DNA of 64,000 nt from Hyphomonas pacifica (GCF_000682675.1 NZ_AWFA01000089.1:38779-102778); one strand, 5' to 3'; shown: positions 1-8,646, counted from the stretch's first letter. Notes: a model not told the origin generated them from the sequence alone. Numbers and translations are program-made.

Positions 1-1536
1 CTCATCGCGGCGCATGAAGCTTCCACCCGACTGGGTGAAGACGTCTCGGCCCTGCCAGGCAAGATTGCCAACGCAGCAGAGGCCCTGAACCTTTCCAATA
101 GCCTGAACCTTCGTCAGCTGGCAGATGATCTGGAAACCGCCATCACAGAGAATCCGCCTACACTGGCGCGCGAAGGCGGGTTCATCAACAAAGGCTGGGA
201 CAGCGCACTCGATGAAGCCCGCAGTCTACGAGACGACAGTCGCCAGATCATCGCTGGCCTGCAGGCTAAATATGCCGAACTGACCGGCATTAACGCCCTA
301 AAAATCAAGTTCAACAATGTACTTGGCTATTTCGTGGATGTGCCAGCCCGCCATGGCGACCTGCTGATGAAGGCACCGCTGTCGGAGACATTCATCCACC
401 GCCAGACCCTGGCCAGCAATGTACGTTTTTCAACACAGGAGCTGTCGGAGCTGGCCGGTCGCATCTCCCGCGCGGAAGATGAAGCACGCTCTCGCGAGAT
501 TGCCATTTTCGACCAGTTCTGTAAACGGATTGAAGCGCTGAGCAGCACGCTTGCCCATACGGCGAACGCCATCGCCGAACTGGACGTAGCCGCCGCTACG
601 GCTGAGTGGGCCTTTGTAGCAGACGCTGTGCGCCCTGCCCTATCAGACAGCATTATGTTCGAGGCTGACGGCCTGCGCCATCCCGTTGTAGAGGCCGCCC
701 TGAAGAAAGAAGGACAAGGCTTCACAGCGAACAATCTCAGCCTGTCAGCGACTGAGGAGGCCACCACGCGCCTCTTGCTCGTTACCGGCCCGAACATGGC
801 GGGTAAGTCGACCTATTTGCGACAGGCGGCGTTGGCCGTCATCATGGCGCAGGCTGGCCTATTTGTACCGGCACGATCCCTGACACTAGGCCTTACTGAC
901 CGCGTATTCTCTCGTGTTGGAGCTTCTGATGATCTGGCCCGCGGCCGATCGACCTTTATGGTGGAAATGGTGGAAACCGCTGCTATTCTCAATCAGGCTA
1001 CCGAGCGTAGCTTTGTCATCATGGATGAAGTGGGGCGCGGCACCTCCACCTGGGATGGCCTTGCCATTGCGTGGGCCGCGGTGGAGCATCTGCACTCGGT
1101 GAACAGGGCACGGTCCCTCTTTGCCACGCACTATCATGAACTGACCAAGCTGGTGGATGACTTGCCAGGCGCAGCAAACGCGTCGCTACGGGCAAAGGAA
1201 TGGAAAGACGACCTGGTCTTCCTCCATGAGGTACAATGCGGGCCGGCGGACAAATCCTATGGCGTGCAGGTCGCCCGACTGGCTGGCCTACCCAAAAAAG
1301 CCGTTAAACGGGCCGCACAAATCCTCAAGCAGCTCGAGGCCGAACCCAGCGCCCCGGAAAGCCTCCCCCTATTTGCCGCCGCTGGATTTGCTCCGGCACC
1401 GAATGAAGATGAACCCGAACATCAGGCAGAACCTTCCGAGGCGGACAAATTACTGCAACAGGTTGATCCAGACGCCCTGACGCCGCGCGAGGCCCTGGAC
1501 ATGCTCTATCGCCTGAAGGCTCTGTCTCAAAACTAA
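1..1536 (+). CDS. mutS: DNA mismatch repair protein MutS, 3' portion (5' end off window)
   Basis: MutS binds base mismatches and small loops and starts mismatch repair as an ATP-driven sliding clamp with MutL. The frame is open from base 1, so the N-terminal mismatch-binding domains lie to the left of the window; 511 codons are visible. They cover the lever/clamp helices and the ABC-type ATPase. The Walker A motif GPNMAGKST is at 787-813 and the Walker B stretch VIMDEVGRGTS at about 1015-1050. A Cys-poor C-terminal tail with QVDPDALTPREALDMLYRLK follows, typical of the MutS dimer/tetramer tail. The gene ends convergently with the TAXI gene, 57 bases away. Identity is essentially certain; only the start is missing. 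Confidence 0.97.
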   Translation, partial: LIAAHEASTRLGEDVSALPGKIANAAEALNLSNSLNLRQLADDLETAITENPPTLAREGGFINKGWDSALDEARSLRDDSRQIIAGLQAKYAELTGINALKIKFNNVLGYFVDVPARHGDLLMKAPLSETFIHRQTLASNVRFSTQELSELAGRISRAEDEARSREIAIFDQFCKRIEALSSTLAHTANAIAELDVAAATAEWAFVADAVRPALSDSIMFEADGLRHPVVEAALKKEGQGFTANNLSLSATEEATTRLLLVTGPNMAGKSTYLRQAALAVIMAQAGLFVPARSLTLGLTDRVFSRVGASDDLARGRSTFMVEMVETAAILNQATERSFVIMDEVGRGTSTWDGLAIAWAAVEHLHSVNRARSLFATHYHELTKLVDDLPGAANASLRAKEWKDDLVFLHEVQCGPADKSYGVQVARLAGLPKKAVKRAAQILKQLEAEPSAPESLPLFAAAGFAPAPNEDEPEHQAEPSEADKLLQQVDPDALTPREALDMLYRLKALSQN

Positions 1537-1593
1537 CATATGAGCGTGATCATTTTGCTCATCGCCTGAAACACACAAGCATCCCGTCGGCAA

Positions 1594-2889
1594 TCAGCCT
1601 GCAACTTTCACAGGGTTCTTGTTGCAAACCAGTTGCTTCACGAACTCGACATGGCTGCGCAGGCGATAAAGATCATCCGTATAGGACAGCGGAACCTCCA
1701 CTTGTCCAATCTCTGCCTGCAAGCGCTCAAGATCCTCCAGCACCTTGCCGCGCGCCTGATCTCCCTCTGTAGACCGGCCTCGCCGTTCCAGATCTCGTAT
1801 ATCTGCATACCAGACATAAATCTTGCGACGCACACGCCAGCGGTAAATCGGCGGTGCCGCGCGAACGAGGGGGAACAGCAGGGTCAGAAGTGGAATTGCC
1901 AGTACCCAAGCCCGCTCAAGAAAATTGGCGACATCGAAAGAAAAATACCGGCGCAGGAAAGAAGGCCCATCCTGATAATACCGCCGGGCCTGCTCTGACA
2001 CGGGCAGGTCAGTAATATCAGGATCAGGATAAACCCCGGCCTCTGCCAGAAGCGTCCCCTCAGAATGAATTTGCGAGGCCGCATCAATCAGAATGGCTTC
2101 AATCGCCGGATGCAATTCCTTGTTCACGATCAGCTGCGCAACCGGTGCAACAAGCGGAACATCTGTAGACGGGATATCCTCTCCCAGATCCACGACACCT
2201 CGCAGCAAGCTAACCGCAGACAGGGCCTGAATGCGACGGGACAATGCAGGTGCGCGTTCAAAGGGCAGCACGCGCACATGCGGGGTATTGAGTAGCCTGT
2301 CGATATAGGGCGCCTGAATGGAGGCAGTGAAAAGGGCCGCATCAATCTCCCCGGCAATAAGAGCATCTGCGGCCTCCATCCCCGCCAGGTCCAGGCGCGT
2401 TGTCTCCAGCCAGTCACCGCCATATTCTGCCTGTAGCTGAGTCGCCAGAATACGGCTGCCGGAACCTGATCCGCCGATTGAAACACGGCTGTTGCGCAGA
2501 TCAGCGAAATCGTCTGCCATCACATCCTGGCGCACAAACACCCAGAAGGGTTCAGGGAAAAGGCCACCCAGAGAACGAAGATCATTAGCATCTGAAGCCT
2601 TTGCAAGACCGCCCTGAACCAAGCCGACATCCACATCATCGTCTTCAAGCATACGAAGGTTGTCGATAGAGCCGGCCGTCTCAATCAGGATGACGTCCAC
2701 CCCCTGCTCTCCCAGAAGCCGTTTATAGCGTTCCGCAAACGCATGATACGCCCCGCCGTTGGGCCCCGCCGCGAAACGGACTTGCTTGGGCGGTGCCGGA
2801 TCCATCAGGATCAGCGCAAGCAATACGCCCCCGAGCGCGATCATGACCAGCGGCCAGTAGACTTTCAGGAAATCCCGCAAGCTCGACAT
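1594..2889 (-). CDS. TAXI-family TRAP transporter substrate-binding-like protein, membrane anchored
   Basis: TAXI proteins are the extracytoplasmic binding subunits of TRAP transporters. The start at 2889 is chosen because it follows a clear AGGTGGAGG ribosome-binding site; an ATG 36 bases upstream lacks one. The 431-residue product begins with an uncleaved-looking membrane segment (WPLVMIALGGVLLALIL). The TAXI domain follows (RFAAGPNGGAYHAFAERYK, then SIDNLRMLEDDDVDVGLVQGG and FPEPFWVFVRQD). Near residue 320 there is a second hydrophobic segment (VLAIPLLTLLFPLV) and then a charged, helical cytoplasmic-looking tail of about 90 residues. No TRAP permease (DctQ/DctM or fused 4TM-12TM) lies nearby, so it is an orphan. 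Its ligand is unknown, and it may act as a sensor or scaffold rather than in transport. Confidence 0.8.
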   Translation of the reverse strand: MSSLRDFLKVYWPLVMIALGGVLLALILMDPAPPKQVRFAAGPNGGAYHAFAERYKRLLGEQGVDVILIETAGSIDNLRMLEDDDVDVGLVQGGLAKASDANDLRSLGGLFPEPFWVFVRQDVMADDFADLRNSRVSIGGSGSGSRILATQLQAEYGGDWLETTRLDLAGMEAADALIAGEIDAALFTASIQAPYIDRLLNTPHVRVLPFERAPALSRRIQALSAVSLLRGVVDLGEDIPSTDVPLVAPVAQLIVNKELHPAIEAILIDAASQIHSEGTLLAEAGVYPDPDITDLPVSEQARRYYQDGPSFLRRYFSFDVANFLERAWVLAIPLLTLLFPLVRAAPPIYRWRVRRKIYVWYADIRDLERRGRSTEGDQARGKVLEDLERLQAEIGQVEVPLSYTDDLYRLRSHVEFVKQLVCNKNPVKVAG

Positions 2890-3084
2890 AGATATCGCCT
2901 CCACCTTGCGCAATATACTCGACATCCTTGCTGTAGGCTGGCTTCAGCTCAGGATCAATCAAGTGTCGGCCGGGCCGTAAAATGATTTTGTGCGACCCAG
3001 CATGGAACCTATTTAGCTAAGGAAGGTTCATTTGTGATCGCAGGCACTCATCATAGAGCGCCTCAGCACAGCAAGGAGACCATT

Positions 3085-3198
3085 ATGAACCACCCAGTCA
3101 CACTTAGCAGATTCCTGTCTGTCATAGTGATCGGTGTTCTGGCCGCAGCCGTGTTTGCCATGATCTTGGCCCCACAACCATCCATCTATGCGGGCTAA
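3085..3198 (+). CDS. Small single-span membrane protein (37 residues)
   Basis: This short reading frame is supported by a strong AAGGAG ribosome-binding site six bases before the ATG and by a coherent product. A short polar N-terminus (MNHPVTLSRF) is followed by one hydrophobic helix (LSVIVIGVLAAAVFAMILA) and a short tail ending SIYAG. It stops six bases before the convergent stop of rlmH. It resembles no family I can name. Small one-helix proteins often modulate larger membrane complexes, but nothing here shows the partner. The 195 bases between it and the divergent TAXI gene must hold its promoter; I could not pick one out with confidence. Confidence 0.6.
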   Translation: MNHPVTLSRFLSVIVIGVLAAAVFAMILAPQPSIYAG

Positions 3199-3204
3199 AT
3201 GCCC

Positions 3205-3669
3205 CTACGCCTTGTGATAAGGCGTGCCAGCAAGGATGGAAACAGCCCTGTAGACCTGTTCTGCCAGCATGGCGCGCACCAAACGGTGCGGCCAAGTCTG
3301 CGGACCGAAGGCCATCGTATCTGGTACCTGCGAGCGCACGGCCTCACCATAGCCCTCAGCTCCACCAATGAGGAGAACGAGATCCGGAATGCCTTGGTCA
3401 CGCCATCCGCCGAGCCGGTTTGCAAAATCCGTTGATTTCAGGGAGCGACCGAATTCATCGAGCCGGATACATTTCGCACCTGAGGGAATTTTCGCCAGAA
3501 TGCGCTCGGCTTCGGCATCAAGGCCGCCACCGCTGGCCACTTCAATCTCTTCGATACCGCGAAAACCTAGTGAACGTGCAATCGGCGTTGCGCGCTTGAT
3601 ATATTCATCCGCCAGTTCGCGTTCCGGGCCAGACTTCAGCCTGCCCACAACAAGGAAGATCAGGCGCAT
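3205..3669 (-). CDS. rlmH: 23S rRNA (pseudouridine1915-N3)-methyltransferase RlmH
   Basis: RlmH is a SPOUT-class methyltransferase that methylates pseudouridine 1915 in helix 69 of 23S rRNA on assembled 70S ribosomes, using S-adenosylmethionine. The 154-residue product has the full family pattern. It starts MRLIFLVVGRLKSGPERELADEYIKR, has the SAM-knot glycine loop LLIGGAEGYG near residue 104, and ends with the signature PHRLVRAMLAEQVYRAVSI then GTPYHKA. The gene follows rsfS by six bases, the widespread rsfS-rlmH pairing, so both are probably read from one transcript starting upstream of rsfS. Confidence 0.96.
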   Translation of the reverse strand: MRLIFLVVGRLKSGPERELADEYIKRATPIARSLGFRGIEEIEVASGGGLDAEAERILAKIPSGAKCIRLDEFGRSLKSTDFANRLGGWRDQGIPDLVLLIGGAEGYGEAVRSQVPDTMAFGPQTWPHRLVRAMLAEQVYRAVSILAGTPYHKA

Positions 3670-3675
3670 GGCCTG

Positions 3676-4152
3676 TTAATTGACAGATCGGGTAGAGGAA
3701 GGGGTCTGGGAAGCCCAGATTTTTTCCAGATTGTAGAACTCACGAACTTCAGGACGGAACAGGTGGATGATCACATCCCCTGTGTCGATGAGCACCCAGT
3801 CTGCATTCGGCATACCTTCCACGCTGGCCGGTCTGCCGGTCAGCTTTTTCACGTCCTGTGAAATATGATCTGCAAGAGCCGCAACATGACGGCCTGAACG
3901 ACCGGAAGCGATGATCATGAAATCGGCAAGGGAAGACTTGCCTTCCAGGTCGATGAACAGAATGTCCTCGGCCTTGTCATCCTCAAGTGCCTGGGCGAGT
4001 GATTCAGCCACGGCACGGATTTCTTCGAGAGTGGCCGGCTTGGCGGACTGGAGCCGCGGGGCGCTGGAAGTCAGGGTTTCAATTCCTTCTATGGTTTGCC
4101 CGGACAAGATAATGGAATCTGAAGGCCCAAACAACCAGCCAATTGCGGGCAA
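3676..4152 (-). CDS. rsfS: Ribosomal silencing factor RsfS
   Basis: RsfS (RsfA/Iojap family) binds ribosomal protein uL14 and blocks joining of the ribosomal subunits, lowering translation when nutrients are scarce. The conserved domain begins at TLEEIRAVAESLAQALEDDKAEDILFIDL and runs through FMIIASGRSGRHVAALADHI, GMPNADWVLIDTGDVIIHLF and EVREFYNLEKIW, matching the family throughout. The start is uncertain. No ATG precedes the domain, and an in-frame stop lies at 4162-4164. The frame can start only at TTG codons (4152, 4134, 4107) or at a CTG preceded by AGAAGGA. The longest form is listed, but it carries an unusual N-terminal extension. Unlike many relatives, no nadD gene precedes it; the upstream neighbour is a divergent BON lipoprotein. 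Confidence 0.9.
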   Translation of the reverse strand: MPAIGWLFGPSDSIILSGQTIEGIETLTSSAPRLQSAKPATLEEIRAVAESLAQALEDDKAEDILFIDLEGKSSLADFMIIASGRSGRHVAALADHISQDVKKLTGRPASVEGMPNADWVLIDTGDVIIHLFRPEVREFYNLEKIWASQTPSSTRSVN

Positions 4153-4274
4153 ACCCGCAGCTTACGCATGTTTAAAAGCCTGATGGGCCTGCAAAGAACG
4201 GCCTGCTTGCCAGAATTTTGCCGTATCCTGCTGGCAGACAGGCAAGCCAGATCCTGCTGATGGAGTATAGTTTC

Positions 4275-4958
4275 ATGCAAAAACGTCTCGCGATCGCCGT
4301 TCTTTTTCTGTCCTTACCCCTGACCGGATGCGCTGTTGCAGCCATTGGAACAGCCGGCGCCGTCGGACTGACCGCCGCTCAGGAAAAGACTATGGGCGAA
4401 GCTGTTGACGACGCCACGGCCTCCAATGAGATCAAAAGCAAGCTGCTGTCTGAAAGCGCCAACAGCTTTGGCGAGGTGGATGTTGAAGTCACCGGCGGCC
4501 TGGTGCTGCTCTCCGGCCGGGTAAATACACCTGAAGAACGTGTAAAGGCTGAAGGCATCGCATGGACCTCTACCCGTACCAAGGATGTCGCCAATGAGAT
4601 CCGTATTGAGCCACCAGGCGGTTTTCTGGCTAATGTTTCCGATGAAATCATCACAGGCCGCGTCCGGGCCCGCTTGATCGGCTCCAGCACGGTCAAAAGC
4701 CTGAACTTCAATGTCGAGACCTATGATGGCGTCGTCTATCTGATGGGAATTGCGCGGTCTGCCGAAGAGCTGAAACGTGCCGCAGAAGAGGCCAGCGTCG
4801 TCGGCGGCGTAAAGCAAGTTGTCTCCTATGTGCGTATTCGCGGAGACACTGTCGGGCGTGCTGCGCCTACAACACAGAGGTCACCCTCTACCCAAACCAC
4901 ACCTGATGCCTCATATGACACTGGGGCCGATGCTGAACTCATCGGCGCAAGCTATTAA
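4275..4958 (+). CDS. Outer-membrane lipoprotein with two BON domains (DolP/YraP-like)
   Basis: The start MQKRLAIAV is chosen because it begins a lipoprotein signal peptide (LFLSLPLTGC, lipid on Cys18) and follows a GGAG site; an upstream alternative in the same frame has no signal peptide. The 227-residue product has two BON domains. The first is around residues 45-120 (DDATASNEIKSKLL ... VNTPEERVKAEGIAW). The second is around 125-195 (DEIITGRVRARLIGSSTVKSLN ... VYLMGIARSAEEL). A polar tail with Ser/Thr/Gln follows. DolP-type proteins sit in the inner leaflet of the outer membrane, bind anionic lipids and support envelope integrity. A role here is inferred from this architecture. It lies 48 bases before gshB on the same strand and may be co-transcribed with it. 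Confidence 0.88.
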   Translation: MQKRLAIAVLFLSLPLTGCAVAAIGTAGAVGLTAAQEKTMGEAVDDATASNEIKSKLLSESANSFGEVDVEVTGGLVLLSGRVNTPEERVKAEGIAWTSTRTKDVANEIRIEPPGGFLANVSDEIITGRVRARLIGSSTVKSLNFNVETYDGVVYLMGIARSAEELKRAAEEASVVGGVKQVVSYVRIRGDTVGRAAPTTQRSPSTQTTPDASYDTGADAELIGASY

Positions 4959-5006
4959 GGGGATCGGGGCCAGTAGCTCTGCGATCCCAAAACAGGAGCG
5001 CACGGC

Positions 5007-5957
5007 ATGAGTCTTCGCGTCGCGATCCAGATGGATCCGCTGGAATCTGTAAACATTGAAGGCGATACCAGTTTCGCCTTGGCTGAAACGGCTCAGGCAC
5101 GGGGCATGGAATTGTTCGTCTATGGCCCGCAGGACATGAGCTATGAGGAAGGCCGCGTTACCGCCCGCGTCCGCCCGGCAAAGGTCCAGCGCGTCAAGGG
5201 AACGCCCGGCATCTTCGAAGAGGCCATCACACTGGATCTGGCAAAGGATGTCGATGTCATCCTGATGCGCCAGGATCCGCCCTTCGACATGGGCTATATC
5301 ACCGCCTGTCACCTGCTGGAGGAGATCTCCGGCGAGACGTTGGTGCTGAACGACCCTGCCGGTGTGCGCTCCAGCCCGGAAAAAATCTTTCCGCTGATGT
5401 TCCCGGAATTGATGCCGCCAACTCTGGTCTCCCGCGACATGACGGCCATCGAAGCTTTCCGAGCAAAGCACAAAGACATTATCATCAAGCCGCTTTACGG
5501 ACATGGCGGCGCAGGTGTCTTCCGTCTGAAGGAAGATGATCCCAATTTTGACTCGCTGACAGAAATCTTCCTCACCCGCTCCCGCGAGCCTGTGATGGTA
5601 CAGGCCTTCCTGCCCGCCGTAAGCGAAGGCGACAAGCGAATCATCCTGATAGACGGCGTGGCAGCAGGCGCGCTGAATCGTCGCCCAAAAGATGGACAGA
5701 TCCGCTCCAACATGGTGGTCGGCGGAACTGCCGAAGCCACAGAACTCAGCGACGCTGACAAGAAGATCTGCGAAACTATTGGCCCGGAACTGCGCCGGCG
5801 CGGCCTGATGCTGACGGGGATCGACGTGATTGGAGGGCGCCTGACGGAGATTAATGTCACCTCCCCCACAGGTGTTCAAGCCATCAAGAAATTAAGCGGC
5901 ATTGATATCACGGAAATTTTCTGGGACGGTGTGCAAGAGAAACTTGCGGGCCGCTAA
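5007..5957 (+). CDS. gshB: Glutathione synthase
   Basis: GshB joins gamma-glutamylcysteine and glycine with ATP to make glutathione, the last step of the pathway. The 316-residue protein is a standard length and starts after an AGGAG site. It shows the N-terminal substrate domain (VAIQMDPLESVNIEGDTSFALAETAQARG, RQDPPFDMGYITACHLLE) and the ATP-grasp domain (KPLYGHGGAGVFRLKEDD, VMVQAFLPAVSEGDKRIILIDG, GGRLTEINVTSPTGVQAI). No residue of the visible signature motifs looks altered. gshA is not in the window. The flanking genes are small envelope lipoproteins on the same strand. Confidence 0.97.
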   Translation: MSLRVAIQMDPLESVNIEGDTSFALAETAQARGMELFVYGPQDMSYEEGRVTARVRPAKVQRVKGTPGIFEEAITLDLAKDVDVILMRQDPPFDMGYITACHLLEEISGETLVLNDPAGVRSSPEKIFPLMFPELMPPTLVSRDMTAIEAFRAKHKDIIIKPLYGHGGAGVFRLKEDDPNFDSLTEIFLTRSREPVMVQAFLPAVSEGDKRIILIDGVAAGALNRRPKDGQIRSNMVVGGTAEATELSDADKKICETIGPELRRRGLMLTGIDVIGGRLTEINVTSPTGVQAIKKLSGIDITEIFWDGVQEKLAGR

Positions 5958-5984
5958 AGGTCGCTGCAAGATCAGGGGATGAAC

Positions 5985-6353
5985 ATGAAACTGACGACTG
6001 CGCTGGCCTTGATGTCCCTGACTGTTGCAGGGGTTGCCTGTTCAGAGCCGAAGCCTCAAGACACTGCCTCCGCCCAGGCGACTGCCCAGACAGACGCCGT
6101 GCAGGATGAGTATACCGGAACGCTCAACTTGAACCTGCCGAGTACGTCAGCCTCGAATCAGGCAGGCACAGGCAGCCTCAATCTGCGGATTGGCCAGAAT
6201 GATGACAGCGGCAACCTTATGGTTGGCCGGTCCGGCTTTGGTGGCGGAAACTTTCAGGACGCTCCGCAATTGGAGCTGAGCCTGAATGACTCAGCGTCGG
6301 CGTCAGAACCGCAAGACCAAGATGATATCATCCGTCTGGATCCCAAAAAGTAA
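5985..6353 (+). CDS. Small lipoprotein of unknown function
   Basis: The second of two adjacent in-frame ATGs is used because AGGGG sits at a normal distance before it. The 122-residue product has a lipoprotein signal peptide (MKLTTALALMSLTVAGVAC). The mature part is low in complexity, rich in Ser, Asn, Gln and Gly, and holds two similar strands: TGTLNLNLPSTS and TGSLNLRIGQND. It ends with an acidic segment (EPQDQDDIIRLDPKK). I recognise no domain. It follows gshB by 27 bases on the same strand and may share its transcript. The 179 bases after it hold nothing I can identify. Confidence 0.7.
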   Translation: MKLTTALALMSLTVAGVACSEPKPQDTASAQATAQTDAVQDEYTGTLNLNLPSTSASNQAGTGSLNLRIGQNDDSGNLMVGRSGFGGGNFQDAPQLELSLNDSASASEPQDQDDIIRLDPKK

Positions 6354-6532
6354 TAAGCTTCTTCTTTAATAGGGCGCAGATTGCCCCCAGTGGCCTTATG
6401 CTGGTCGTAAGCTTGTGCATAAATACTACCATTGGTTGCGATTGATCCAGTTTTTAGCCTATAAGGCACGCAGGGGTAGAGGGCTGGGCTCGATTGCACA
6501 GCCTGCCCATGGTCTCAGCCTATGGACATGCC

Positions 6533-6955
6533 ATGGCAACAAGAAACGAGTCTTCGGGCATCAAGGCCCGCAAACCCAGCAATGCGGATCTTTATGCCGG
6601 TCGCCAGGTGCGCACAGCCCGCAAGCAGAGAGGACTGACCCAAGAGGGCCTTGCCAGCCAGCTGGGCATCACCTTTCAACAGATTCAAAAATATGAAGCA
6701 GGGCATAGCCGCCTGACAGCCGGACGCCTGCGCGAGATTGCCATCGTGCTGCGCAAATCCATTGATTTCTTCTATGAGCCTATCAATTTGAAGGCCGAAG
6801 AAAGCGCCGAGGCCGAACTGCGCGCCAGGGTCAAAGACCTACAGCACAAGGCCCGCAAGCTGATCTCAAACATGGCTGACCCTGACGACCTTGAGGCAGC
6901 CGTTCATCTGCTGAACGCCATGAAGCCTGGCCCGGACAGAGATGCGCAGGTCTAG
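6533..6955 (+). CDS. XRE-family helix-turn-helix transcriptional regulator
   Basis: The product carries a Cro/C1-type DNA-binding domain at about residues 20-75 (GRQVRTARKQRGLTQEGLASQLGITFQQIQKYEAG, then RLREIAIVLRKSIDFFYEP). A helical C-terminal region of about 60 residues follows, perhaps for dimerisation. The start is uncertain. The ATG at 6533 gives MATRNESS (140 residues); an ATG at 6509 and a TTG at 6494 are also in frame, and none has a strong ribosome-binding site. Its stop overlaps the stop of the convergent mutM gene by four bases. The size and the FFYEP motif match a regulator type common in Caulobacterales, but the target is unknown. Confidence 0.85.
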   Translation: MATRNESSGIKARKPSNADLYAGRQVRTARKQRGLTQEGLASQLGITFQQIQKYEAGHSRLTAGRLREIAIVLRKSIDFFYEPINLKAEESAEAELRARVKDLQHKARKLISNMADPDDLEAAVHLLNAMKPGPDRDAQV

Positions 6956-7797
6956 CGCTGACAGGTGCTGCAGAAAAAGCTGGAGCGGCCAGACTGGACC
7001 AAGCGTTTGATAGGCCCACCGCAATTCCGGCAGGCCTGCCCTTCCCGGGCATACACAGCGAAAGAATGCTGGAAATAGCCAAGCTCTCCGTTCGTGCTGG
7101 CAAAATCCGATATGGAAGACCCGCCAGCCTCAATCGCTTCGGTAATCACCTCATTGATCGCAGGCGCCAGCCGCGCGGCGCGCTGGCCAGGCACAGTCGA
7201 TGCCCTCCGCTTGGGAGAGATGCCGGACCGCCACAATGCCTCACAGACATAGATGTTGCCGAGCCCTGCAATGATCGACTGATCGAGCAAAGCTGCCTTG
7301 ATAGGCGCCTTCCGGCCCTGCAGCACCTCATCCAGATAGGCCGCAGAAAACGCATTCGACAGAGGCTCCGGTCCCATGCGCATCAGTCTTGGATACGCTT
7401 GGAACGTCTCGGCGGGCCAAAGCTCCATAAAGCCGAAGCGGCGCGGATCATTATAGGTGACCGTTGCGCCGCTACCGAGATGAAACACGACATGATCATG
7501 GCGAGCATCCGTGCCCGTTTCATGATGGAACTCACCTAGCTGACTGCCCCCCACGGTGAAGCGGCCCGTCATGCCAAGATGCATCACCAACATCTCGCCC
7601 GTGGAAAGGGTCAGCGTCAGAAATTTGGCGCGGCGGCCCATATGGTCTATGCGAGCGCCTGTCAGCCTCTCAGCGAAGCCATCCGGAAAGGGAAACCGCA
7701 GATTGGCGCGGTTCTGAACAAGGCGTTCAATACGCTGCCCCTCCATGATGGGGACCAGTCCGCGGCGAACTGTCTCTACTTCGGGTAATTCAGGCAT
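6952..7797 (-). CDS. mutM: Formamidopyrimidine-DNA glycosylase (MutM/Fpg)
   Basis: Fpg removes oxidised purines such as 8-oxoguanine from DNA and nicks the abasic site. The 281-residue protein starts MPELPEVETVRRGL, giving the catalytic Pro2 and Glu3 after Met removal. It contains LVMHLGMTGRF and HDHVVFHL, a helix-two-turn-helix (LDQSIIAGLGNIYVCEALWRSGISP) and the C-terminal zinc finger CRNCGGPIKRLVQSGRSSFF then CSTCQR. All expected residues are present. It is divergent from ubiE, with only about 50 bases between the two starts. Confidence 0.97.
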   Translation of the reverse strand: MPELPEVETVRRGLVPIMEGQRIERLVQNRANLRFPFPDGFAERLTGARIDHMGRRAKFLTLTLSTGEMLVMHLGMTGRFTVGGSQLGEFHHETGTDARHDHVVFHLGSGATVTYNDPRRFGFMELWPAETFQAYPRLMRMGPEPLSNAFSAAYLDEVLQGRKAPIKAALLDQSIIAGLGNIYVCEALWRSGISPKRRASTVPGQRAARLAPAINEVITEAIEAGGSSISDFASTNGELGYFQHSFAVYAREGQACRNCGGPIKRLVQSGRSSFFCSTCQR

Positions 7798-7845
7798 CGT
7801 TATCGCATATAGTCTATGGCTGATCAGGTAACTATGGTGGCGTGC

Positions 7846-8634
7846 ATGTCCGACGGCAGCAATACAGAACGCAAAGTCTCATTCGGCTTTCAGGAAGTAA
7901 CGGAATCCGAGAAGGTCGCCCGTGTGAAGGGTGTCTTCCGTTCGGTCGCCTCACGCTATGACCTGATGAATGACCTGATGTCCGCGGGCGTACACCGCTT
8001 GTGGAAACATGATGCCATGAACCAGATCAACCCACAGCCCGGCGAAAAACATCTTGATGTAGCCGGTGGTACAGGCGAACTCGCCCGCGCCTTTCTGGAA
8101 CTGGCTGACAAGGCTGGCAAACGACGTGGCATAGACACATCCGCTACTGCGATTGTCTGCGACATCAATGACGCCATGCTGGAAGCTGGCAAAGCGCGCG
8201 GAGACAATGACAGATGGGCAGGTCGGCTAGACTGGGTCTGCGCAGATGGGCAGAATTTGCCCTATCCTGATCGCACCTTTGATGCGGTGACCGTGTCCTT
8301 CGGTATTCGCAATTTTGCAGACCGCATCGCAGGCCTGAAAGAGTTCCGGCGCGTATTGAAGCCCGGCGGGCGCCTTGGCGTTCTGGAGTTCAGCCACATG
8401 ACGGCCCCGGCCCTTCAGCAGGCCTATGACACCTACAGCTTCAACGTCATCCCGCGCCTTGGCAGCCTCGTTGCAGGGGATCAGGAGAGCTATCAATACT
8501 TGGTGGAATCCATCCGGAAGTTCCCCGACCAGGAGACCTTCCGGCGCGAAATAGAAAACGCGGGATTTTCCCGCGTTTCCGTAACCAATTATTCCGGAGG
8601 CATTGCCGCCCTGCATTTTGGCTGGGCGGTCTGA
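7846..8634 (+). CDS. ubiE: Ubiquinone/menaquinone biosynthesis C-methyltransferase UbiE
   Basis: UbiE transfers a methyl group from S-adenosylmethionine to the benzoquinol ring (2-polyprenyl-6-methoxy-1,4-benzoquinol step) in ubiquinone synthesis. The start at 7846 (MSDGSNTERKVSFGF) gives 262 residues and is preceded by GGTGG; an ATG 30 bases upstream has no site. Motifs include VFRSVASRYDLMNDLMSAGVHRLW, the SAM-binding LDVAGGTGELA, VTVSFGIRNFADR and the C-terminal SGGIAALHFGWAV. It is followed by ubiB, with a small divergent membrane-protein gene between them. Confidence 0.96.
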   Translation: MSDGSNTERKVSFGFQEVTESEKVARVKGVFRSVASRYDLMNDLMSAGVHRLWKHDAMNQINPQPGEKHLDVAGGTGELARAFLELADKAGKRRGIDTSATAIVCDINDAMLEAGKARGDNDRWAGRLDWVCADGQNLPYPDRTFDAVTVSFGIRNFADRIAGLKEFRRVLKPGGRLGVLEFSHMTAPALQQAYDTYSFNVIPRLGSLVAGDQESYQYLVESIRKFPDQETFRREIENAGFSRVSVTNYSGGIAALHFGWAV

Positions 8635-8646
8635 TGTCAGGCAGTC

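Noticed and set aside
4911..5879. 322-codon open frame on the minus strand
   Set aside because: It lies opposite gshB, which has full family motifs; the translation is His/Gln/Cys-rich shadow sequence.
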